DNA of 37,107 nt from the NCBI GenBank assembly GCA_012034655.1, contig JAAUOZ010000038.1, positions 1 to 37,107 on the forward strand. Direction: 5' to 3'. Shown one piece after another: positions 1 to 6,824 of the stretch. The translations under genes were made by a program, and so were the position numbers. Origin of the DNA: Leptolyngbyaceae cyanobacterium CSU_1_3. Its GTDB lineage: Bacteria; Cyanobacteriota; Cyanobacteriia; Leptolyngbyales; Leptolyngbyaceae. The notes beneath the pieces were generated by a model. It was not told the origin of the DNA and made no database searches. It was given only the letters and a program-made list of their open reading frames with translations. Position 1 is the stretch's first letter; the number at the start of each line of letters is the position of its first letter.

Positions 1-93
1 TGTCAGGGCATAAAATTAAAGATTTTGGACGGGGTGCAGGGGTGGAACCCCTGGCTGGGGCGCAGCCCCCACACCCCTTCTAAACCAAAATCT
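1..93. repeat. GC-rich structured dispersed repeat (full copy)
   Basis: Nested inverted repeats are visible. An outer stem pairs AGATTTTGG (20-28) with CCAAAATCT (85-93). A second stem pairs GGGGTG (31-36) with CACCCC (72-77). Inside are two hairpins: CAGGGGT/ACCCCTG (37-43 with 47-53) and GGGGC/GCCCC (57-61 with 65-69). The fold would be cloverleaf-like. GC-rich palindromic repeats of this general type are common in cyanobacterial intergenic DNA; that link is from general knowledge. The first 52 bases recur at the other end of the window. Bases 94-201 hold no gene I can support. Confidence 0.7.
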
Positions 94-201
94 ATAGGCT
101 GACGCAGTATAGCAAGATCTGCCTAATGGATAGCCTTTTGGGAGAGGGCTAGAGTGAGGGCGAATCTGACGGTTCATCCCTCTATTCTGCAACGCCGACC
201 T

Positions 202-1535
202 CTAAATAAAGGGAACTTTTTCTGCCTGTTTGCCCGTCAGCCTTTGCCAGCGATCGATGGAGCGCTGCATTTGGCTTGGGTCAGCGTCGCCAGCAAAACA
301 GATTCGCTTCATTCGCTCACAAGCTGCCAAAAGTTCTCCATAACCAAGAGTAGTGCCGATGACAAAGCTTCCTGGTTTGGTATAGAGGCTGAGTAGGTAG
401 ACGATCGCGCTCTCAATTCCCTCGACGCTGGTCGGTTTCTGAGGCTGCGACAAGGGCAGATGGGAAAAGACTGCCAGGTAGATTCCTTCTAAAAAGAACT
501 CAAATCGAAAGGGCATTTGATGCTGCCGACAAAAATTATGTAAGCTTCCCTCTCGGCAGATCACCGCTACCACTCTTGCTTCGTCTACCAAATAGTCATG
601 ATGCCAATGGGCAGATGGAACCGCGATCGCCAAAGCAGCATCTGAAGGCAGCCGATCAACAAATTCGTCGCTGCTAGTCTGACCACAATAGAGCAGATGG
701 CGATCGAGCAACCATTCATCTCCCGGTTGTATCTCTGCCACAGAGGGGACTCCCGGAGGCGTGGCAGTCTGGGATCTAAGAACGGTTTTTGGGGTCAGAG
801 TTTTGGCGGCTTTCTCAGCAACCGTTCCTTGCAGGGCAGCAAGTTGAATTTCCTCCTGCTTACGTCTTGCGACTTCGGCTAACTTAGCTTGCCTGTCTAG
901 CTCTGCGGTCTGTTGAGCGGCTTTGGCAGCTTGAGCAGCTTGCTCGGCTTGCTCGGCTTGTTTGCGTTCTTCGCTTCCAGCTCGCGCAACTTTAAGCAAA
1001 GCCGTGGTGCTTTTGGCGATCGGGGTTCCTTTGATCTGCTCTTTGACCGCAGGCGCAATATCTCTAGCGATCTGTTTGCCTAGCTGGAAAGTACGATCGG
1101 TATATCCCGCCTGCTTGGCTAGTTCTAGGGTTGTTTTAGGAGGGGGTGAAATCATTTCGCCACCCTGCTGGCTATACTGATTGTCGCCAGGCTTGGCGCG
1201 CAGACCCATCTGGTCAAGGATGCGATCGCGCTCTAGCCAGAGTTCGGCACGTTCGAGGGTGCTGAGTTCCGTGCGGATCAGGTTTTCGTCAATTTCGGCC
1301 AGGCGAGCCTGATCGGCATCGCAGGTGATCACGCAGCACTCGATATCCTTCAAGCCTAGAAGCTTGCAGGCAGTCAAGCGGTGAAGCCCGGCGATCAGAT
1401 TATAGTTTTGGTCGAGGGTAATGGGGTTGAGCAATCCATTGGTTTAATGGACTCCATCAGCTCATAGATTCGCTCTTCCCGCAGGGGCCGCCGGCTGGAA
1501 CCGATCGTAATCATATCGATCTCAATTAAAGACAT
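202..1535 (-). CDS. ParB N-terminal domain protein fused to degenerate DNA methyltransferase domain (frameshifted)
   Basis: The N-terminal part has a ParB/sulfiredoxin-type fold signature (IAGLHRLTACKLLG), followed by a helical region and an Ala/Gln/Glu-rich coiled coil. The C-terminal part follows the layout of a beta-class N4/N6 DNA methyltransferase: it opens with GDEWLLDRHLLYCG, and GYGELLAACE plus DRWQRLTGKQAE match the usual SAM-binding end and tail. The catalytic (D/N)PP(Y/F) segment is absent; SDAALAIAVPSAHW stands in its place, so methylation activity is unlikely. One base is missing near 1436-1442: ATG at 1535 opens MSLIEIDMITIG...ELMESIKP, and the frame then jumps to GLLNPITLD (open frame 202-1434). 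The role is unknown; ParB-methyltransferase fusions are often tied to phages or mobile DNA. No parA is nearby, so this is not evidence of a partition locus. Confidence 0.75.
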
Positions 1536-2455
1536 TGCTTCTATTTGACAACCTCTCAGAGCAGAATTTCTCTAAAGTTATTGAGCTAAATTATTGAGCT
1601 AAACTATCGAGCTAACATCAAGCCAGAACTGGCTTTCAGGAGCGAGCCTCTCCCCTCAGAAACACTGACTTTGCATTGCACCCTACCTTAACAGTAGCCT
1701 AAGCTACCTAAATTCACTGAGGCTTGTAACTTTTTCTTACAATTTCTAGCAGTGCGTCCCCTTGTAAGCTATCTCTCTATGTGCCAGTTGTGCATGAGCG
1801 AAAACGCCTAAGTTCAACCACATTAGCGCTGATGAGACGATCGATCAGGCAGGCAATGGGACAGTTGCGAAACAGGGAGGGCAATGACAATAGAAGCCAA
1901 CGATCTGCCATGGCTGCGTCCTGTCCGTAGGGTTCGCAGAGAATGAAAATTTCTGACTTCACAATTGAGTATTTCTAGCGTAGTGTGTTAACGTATCAGG
2001 TAAATTACTGAGCCTGCTTACAAGTAGAGACCTACGAGTAAAGACCTCAGCAGCTTAAATCAAGCTCTAGTAACGCTTGATTTTCCAAGAATTCCTCACA
2101 AAGAGGAGTTCCTCACAAAAGTTTTCCCACCTTGGCTTCTCGATAACCTGGTTTCACAGATCGTTTTTTCATTCAGTTGAATTTTCATCTAGCTGGGTCT
2201 TCATTTGCAGCCTACGATCGTGCTCCAGAATTATGCCCAGTTTTAGCTCCGCAAGCCCTGTGTTCCCGTAGTGCACCCGGATTACACCCGGATTACATTT
2301 AGAGCGCTAAAGTTGAAACATTTCAGATAGCAAGATAGATTTTGGGCGTTTTCTTGGATGAAGCGATCGCCCGCGAAGGTCATTCAGCAATGTTTTTTTG
2401 AGTTTATTTCTTCAATTCATCCAGCCATCTTCTTAAAAATCCAGAGGGGTTTTCT
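1536..2455. other. Gene-free intergenic region with short duplicated words
   Basis: I see no supportable gene in these 920 bases. They contain a 13-bp unit (TTATTGAGCTAAA) in three near-tandem copies at 1578-1616. TTCCTCACAAA occurs twice (2092 and 2109). An 11-bp tandem pair (CACCCGGATTA) lies at 2274-2295. A minus-strand open frame at 1777-1962 has no recognisable motif and I do not call it. The promoter of the downstream repeat protein presumably lies here, but I could not pick it out. Confidence 0.6.
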
Positions 2456-3178
2456 ATGTTCTCCCTTTCTTCTTTCCTATCCAATATTTTTGGAGGAACT
2501 AGTGTCTCGATCAATCCCCTCACTATTGGCACTAGCGTCAATTTGGGCGACGGTCAACTCAAGGTAGATGTTAAACCGTTTGGGTTTTCTAGCTCTTTTG
2601 TAACCGTTGGCGGCACTCAGATCGCTGGCACAAACATCTCGTTTCCAGGGGGCGGTGTCTTTTCTGGCGCTGGTGGCACTCAGGTTCAGTTTCCGGGGGG
2701 TGGCGTTGTAGTTGACCCCATCTGGGGCACAAACGTTACGGTGAATGGGCAACAGGTTTACTCAGGGCCAGGTTTTTCCAACATTTCCAGCTATGCCAGT
2801 TACTCCTTTCCGGGGGGTGGGGTGTCGGTCAGTCCGTTTGGGGAAACCGCCGTTCAGTTTCCCAATGGGCGAGTCAACCTTAACTCGCTGGGTGAGGGTA
2901 CGGTTCAATTTCCCGGTGGAGAGGCGGTGATTGACCTGACAAAAGGAACGACCGTAACCCTAAACGGGCAGCAAATTGTCTCTTCGGCGGGGTTTAGCAC
3001 GGGTGACTACACTTTCTCTGGGGGGCGGGTTTTGGTGAATCCTTTGGGAGAAACGGCGGTGCAGTTTCCCAATGGTCAGGTGTTTGTTAACCCGCAAGGC
3101 CAAGGGTTTGTGCAATTTCCGGGAGGAGCGATCGAGTTTGGAACTAGTCAGGGCACGAAGGTGAACTGGGGAATCTAA
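2456..3178 (+). CDS. FPGGG-repeat hypothetical protein
   Basis: I do not recognise a named family. The 240-residue product is rich in Gly, Val, Thr and Asn. It is built on a degenerate unit of roughly 55-70 residues: GETAVQFPNG, a V-x-N stretch, VQFPGG, then GTxVxxNGQQ and a spacer. FPGGG or FPGG/FPNG motifs recur about eight times. The alternating hydrophobic/polar pattern with Gly turns suggests a beta-solenoid or elongated surface protein (inference). There is no Sec signal peptide, no transmembrane segment and no obvious double-Gly leader. GAGGGG lies upstream of the ATG. It sits 5' of a devBCA-type exporter on the same strand, 183 bases away, so export by a type I-like route is possible but unproven. 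Confidence 0.75.
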   Translation: MFSLSSFLSNIFGGTSVSINPLTIGTSVNLGDGQLKVDVKPFGFSSSFVTVGGTQIAGTNISFPGGGVFSGAGGTQVQFPGGGVVVDPIWGTNVTVNGQQVYSGPGFSNISSYASYSFPGGGVSVSPFGETAVQFPNGRVNLNSLGEGTVQFPGGEAVIDLTKGTTVTLNGQQIVSSAGFSTGDYTFSGGRVLVNPLGETAVQFPNGQVFVNPQGQGFVQFPGGAIEFGTSQGTKVNWGI

Positions 3179-3361
3179 ACGGGGCACGAGCGGATCTGGG
3201 CATCTTTTGCATCGGGATGGAGATGGTTATGAATAACCTCTAGGGGTCTGTCAAGAATTTTTTAAGGAGCTTTCAATCCCTTAAAAATAACCTCTCCCCC
3301 CGTCCCTATCCGTCCACTAACGTCTGACAGACTACTAATTTTTTATTGCAGGGGGATTGGT

Positions 3362-4573
3362 ATGGTGCAGAATGAAGGGCAGCCTTTTGAGGAGCCGTTT
3401 GGTCAACGATCGCCGGGGTTGCGCCAGTTGCCGACGACCTTGTGGATTGTCTTGGCGGCCGTAGCTGGAGGTATGACGGTGTATGCGGTAACGCAGATGC
3501 GTTCAACTTCGGAGGCTGCTGCCTCTGCCCCAACCGTGGTGGCATCCATTCCAGCGACGCGATCGGTGGCAGCGTTGGGGCGGCTAGAACCTCAAGGAGA
3601 AGTGACCCGTTTGTCGGCTCCGGCTTCTCTGGAGGGCAATCGGGCGAGTCAGGTTTTGGTAAGAGAGGGAGAAGCAGTCGCCATTGGGCAAATAGTAGCC
3701 GTGCTCGATACCCACGATCGCAAGCTGGCTGCCCTAGAAAAAGCCAAGACCGATGCTCAGGCTGCGGCGGCTCGACTAGAGCGGGTGAAATCGACCCAAA
3801 ATAGTGACGTGGCGGCTCAGAAGGCAGCCGTCGGACGGGCTGAGTCTGAAGAACGCGGCGTGATGGCTCAAGCAGAGACGATCGCGCGCCTAGAGGTTCA
3901 GCGAGAAGATGCGAGAACTCAGTACGATCGGTTTCTCAAACTCAGCCGAGATGGTGCTATTTCAGCGTCTAATCTAGATGAGAAACGCCTAGCGATGGCA
4001 ACTTTGGAGGCGCAACTCAAGGAAGCTCAAGCGACCTTAGTTCGTCTGCAAGAATCAGCCGAGGCGCAGGTGCAAGAAGCCAACGCGAACCTAGACCGCA
4101 CGCAGGCAGTCAACCCGACCGATGTGCAGGTGGCGGCGGCAGAGTTGGCGAGTGCCAATGCGGCGGTGACTCAAGCTCAGGCAGAGTTGGAGGTGACGTA
4201 TATTCGATCGCCCATCAGTGCGACGGTGCTCAAGGTGCATGTGCGTCCGGGAGAGGTGATTGGTCAGAAGGGCATCGCCGAATTGGGCCAGACGGATCAG
4301 ATGAATGTAGTCGCACAGGTGTACAAAACGGATATTAATAAAGTGCGAGTTGGGCAAGGGGCGATCGTGACGAGTGAGGCGTTTTCTGGAGAACTTCGAG
4401 GAACTGTTTCGCAGGTGGGTTTGCAGGTGAGTAGACAGGATATTTTTGACACCAATCCTTTAGCAAAAACAGATAACAACATTGTAGAAGTGAGAATTCG
4501 TCTTGACGCTGAGGAGAGCAAAAAAGTAGCAGGTCTGAGCAACTTACAGGTGCAAGCGGTGATTCAACTCTAG
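3362..4573 (+). CDS. devB: DevB-like HlyD-family membrane fusion protein
   Basis: This is the periplasmic adaptor of a DevBCA-type ABC exporter, which links an inner-membrane pump to a TolC-like outer-membrane channel. The 403-residue protein has one N-terminal transmembrane helix (about residues 24-45, TTLWIVLAAVAGGMTVY). A first lipoyl/barrel half follows (SQVLVREGEAVAIGQIVAVLD), then a long Ala/Gln/Glu coiled coil (about 115-270), the second lipoyl half (RSPISATVLKVHVRPGEVI) and a beta-barrel. GGGGG precedes the ATG. devC and devA follow in order, supporting the assignment. In heterocyst formers DevBCA exports heterocyst glycolipids, but homologues also occur in cyanobacteria without heterocysts, so the cargo is unknown. 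Its codons are visibly more GC-rich than those of devC and devA. Confidence 0.9.
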   Translation: MVQNEGQPFEEPFGQRSPGLRQLPTTLWIVLAAVAGGMTVYAVTQMRSTSEAAASAPTVVASIPATRSVAALGRLEPQGEVTRLSAPASLEGNRASQVLVREGEAVAIGQIVAVLDTHDRKLAALEKAKTDAQAAAARLERVKSTQNSDVAAQKAAVGRAESEERGVMAQAETIARLEVQREDARTQYDRFLKLSRDGAISASNLDEKRLAMATLEAQLKEAQATLVRLQESAEAQVQEANANLDRTQAVNPTDVQVAAAELASANAAVTQAQAELEVTYIRSPISATVLKVHVRPGEVIGQKGIAELGQTDQMNVVAQVYKTDINKVRVGQGAIVTSEAFSGELRGTVSQVGLQVSRQDIFDTNPLAKTDNNIVEVRIRLDAEESKKVAGLSNLQVQAVIQL

Positions 4574-4783
4574 AATTTTTCTGCATCTACCAAGTTCAAA
4601 AAATGGCGTTGCTGATATGAGATGAGATGAGAGTTGTATGAATGAAACTTTTTTCCCATTCATACTGCTATTCAGCACCATCCAAAAAATAATCTGTTCG
4701 GATGACCCATCAACAGATTGATTCATCAATCAAAATCTAAAAAGTACGCTACAAACCATCTCACAAGTTAAATAAAGCAAGAT

Positions 4784-5959
4784 ATGTTTTTTGCTATTCC
4801 AGTTGCTTGGCTGCAACTGATTCAACAGAAAGTTCGTCTCATCGCAACCCTAGCCGGAATCTCATTTGTTGTTATTTTGCTATTTATGCAAATCGGATTT
4901 CGAGATGCACTATTTGACAGTGCTGTGCGGGTACATAATAGTTTAGAGGGTGATTTATTTTTGATTAGCCCTCAATATAATGCCCTGACCTCTCAACAAA
5001 ATTTTCCTCAAGCAAGGCTTTATCAGACTCTTGGTTACAAAGGTGTAGACTCTGTAGTTCCTCTATATTTTCAATTTGGTAAGCTGAGAAACCCTGAGTC
5101 TGGTCAAAAATTTTCAATTTTTGTATTTGGTACTGATCCAGGACGAGTTACATTTCGCTCTCCTGAAATCAATCAGAATTTAGACAAAATTAAGTTGCCC
5201 GATCGTGCCCTTTTCGATCGCGATTCTCGTCTAGAATTTGGAACGATCGCTAAAGAATTTTCTCAAGGAAAAGGGGTAGAAATTGAACTTGCTCCCTTTA
5301 ATTCAATTCTCACTGCTTATCGACTTAAGGTAGATGCATTATTCTCAATCGGGCCATCTTTTGGAGTAGATGGCAATGTGATTGTGAGTGATGATACGTT
5401 TTTTCGGATCTTTACAGAAAGAAAATCAGAAGAAATTGATATTGGCTTAATCAAGCTCGAACCAGGCAGCAATGCTGAACAGATTCAGACAGTTTTGAAA
5501 GCTAATTTACCAGACGATGTTAGAGTATTGACGCTCAAAGAATTTGTCGCATTTGAAAAAGAATACTGGGATATTAGAACCCCCTCTGGCTTCGCATTTA
5601 GAGCAATGGTTGTCATGGGATTTATTGTAGGAATCGGTGTGATCTATCAGATTCTCTACAGCAATATTTCTAGTTGTTTGGTTGAATATGCCACTTTGAA
5701 AGCAATGGGGCATACCAATCATTATTTATTTACGATCGTCTTTCAACAGGCCGTCTTTTTAGCAATTTTAGGCTTCATTCCTGGCTTGCTCATTTCTCTC
5801 AGCGTGTACGATTTGACTCGAAAATCTACTCAATTGCCAGTCTTTATGACCCTTGATCAGTTCGTGTTTGTTCTGACTTCGGTGGTGATTATGTGTGCTG
5901 TTTCGGGGATGATTGCGATCTGTAAACTGAGAGGAGCCGATCCCGCAGATATTTTTTAG
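4784..5959 (+). CDS. devC: DevC-like ABC transporter permease
   Basis: Inner-membrane permease of the exporter, 391 residues, a normal length for DevC. It has the MacB/FtsX-type layout: one N-terminal helix (about 20-42, ATLAGISFVVILLFMQIGF), a large extracytoplasmic domain, and three C-terminal helices (about 268-290, 312-338 and 357-380). The C-terminus (KLRGADPADIF) is typical of the family. A 210-base gap separates it from devB; devA begins 19 bases downstream, so devC and devA are probably cotranscribed. Third codon positions are AT-rich compared with devB, hinting at a different origin or selection. Confidence 0.9.
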   Translation: MFFAIPVAWLQLIQQKVRLIATLAGISFVVILLFMQIGFRDALFDSAVRVHNSLEGDLFLISPQYNALTSQQNFPQARLYQTLGYKGVDSVVPLYFQFGKLRNPESGQKFSIFVFGTDPGRVTFRSPEINQNLDKIKLPDRALFDRDSRLEFGTIAKEFSQGKGVEIELAPFNSILTAYRLKVDALFSIGPSFGVDGNVIVSDDTFFRIFTERKSEEIDIGLIKLEPGSNAEQIQTVLKANLPDDVRVLTLKEFVAFEKEYWDIRTPSGFAFRAMVVMGFIVGIGVIYQILYSNISSCLVEYATLKAMGHTNHYLFTIVFQQAVFLAILGFIPGLLISLSVYDLTRKSTQLPVFMTLDQFVFVLTSVVIMCAVSGMIAICKLRGADPADIF

Positions 5960-5978
5960 CAATAACTCTACAAATTTC

Positions 5979-6671
5979 ATGTTTGATCAACCCATAATTT
6001 CAATTAGCAACCTCAATCATTGTTTGGGGCAAAGGTCGCTGAGAAAACAAATTTTGTTTGATATTGATTTAACTATCAGATCTGGAGAAATTGTGATTAT
6101 GACTGGGCCTTCTGGCTCTGGTAAAACAACGCTATTAACTTTAATTGGTGGGCTACGATCGGTTCAAAAAGGCAGCCTCAAATTTTTGGGCAAAGAATTC
6201 CGAGGGGCAAGTCAGCTACAAATGGTGCAGTTTCGCCGTCGGATTGGTTACATTTTTCAGGCACATAATTTGTTGACCTTTTTAACGGCTCGGCAAAATG
6301 TGCAAATGTCTCTTGAATATTACAAACATCTTTCTCCCAAAGATGCCCGCAGCAAATCAGAAGCGATGTTGAAAGCTGTGGGTCTCGGTCAACATCTGAA
6401 TGCTTACCCTCATCAACTTTCTGGCGGCCAAAAACAACGAGTTGCGATCGCCCGCGCGCTGGTTGGCAACCCAAGACTGGTTTTGGCAGACGAACCGACT
6501 GCCTCCTTAGACAGCAAAACCGGCAGAGACGTAGTGCATCTCATGCAGCAACTTTCTAAAGAACAAGGCTGCTCGATTTTGCTCGTCACCCACGACAATC
6601 GGATTTTGGATATTGCCGATCGAACTCTTTATATGGAAGACGGCCGACTCAGAAGCCAAGTGTTGGCTTGA
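5979..6671 (+). CDS. devA: DevA-like ABC transporter ATP-binding protein
   Basis: ATPase subunit of the DevBCA-type exporter, 230 residues, of the LolD/MacB class. Walker A is GPSGSGKTT, the Q-loop is IFQAHNLL, the signature is LSGGQKQRVAIARAL, Walker B is LVLADEPTASLD and the switch His is in LLVTHD. All the expected catalytic residues are present. It follows devC closely and ends convergent with the C39 exporter gene, with a repeat element in the gap. Confidence 0.93.
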   Translation: MFDQPIISISNLNHCLGQRSLRKQILFDIDLTIRSGEIVIMTGPSGSGKTTLLTLIGGLRSVQKGSLKFLGKEFRGASQLQMVQFRRRIGYIFQAHNLLTFLTARQNVQMSLEYYKHLSPKDARSKSEAMLKAVGLGQHLNAYPHQLSGGQKQRVAIARALVGNPRLVLADEPTASLDSKTGRDVVHLMQQLSKEQGCSILLVTHDNRILDIADRTLYMEDGRLRSQVLA

Positions 6672-6684
6672 GGACAAAGTAAGT

Positions 6685-6809
6685 AGGAAAGCAGAATGAT
6701 TGATCAAACGCATTTCGATTCCGCTCAATGTTCAAAATCTCCTCTAAAGGAGGGTTGAGCGCCGTCGAAACCCAACATCTAGATTGGCTTTCATTTCACC
6801 CTGCTACTG
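6685..6809 (+). repeat. About 125-bp dispersed repeat, copy A (nested hairpin)
   Basis: This segment matches the reverse complement of 17261-17380 along its whole length with few changes. Shared blocks include AGGAAAGCAGAATGATT, CTAAAGGAGGGTTGAGCGC and GGCTTTCATTTCACCCTGC. The centre folds as a nested hairpin, CGCTCAA...TTGAGCG enclosing CTCCT/AGGAG. It fills the gap between the convergent ends of devA and the C39 exporter gene. It could act as a bidirectional terminator or be a small non-autonomous mobile repeat. Confidence 0.85.
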
Positions 6810-6824
6810 AGTAGGCAGGCATAT

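Noticed and set aside
202..1535. ParB-like gene plus matching ends as proof of a plasmid partition locus
   Set aside because: The protein is a ParB-methyltransferase type fusion with no ParA, no replication gene and no parS-like cluster; neighbouring genes look chromosomal.
1777..1962. 61-residue minus-strand open frame
   Set aside because: It has no motif, no convincing RBS and no recognised similarity.
3362..6671. devBCA as proof of heterocyst formation
   Set aside because: DevBCA homologues occur widely in cyanobacteria without heterocysts, and no other heterocyst genes are in the window.
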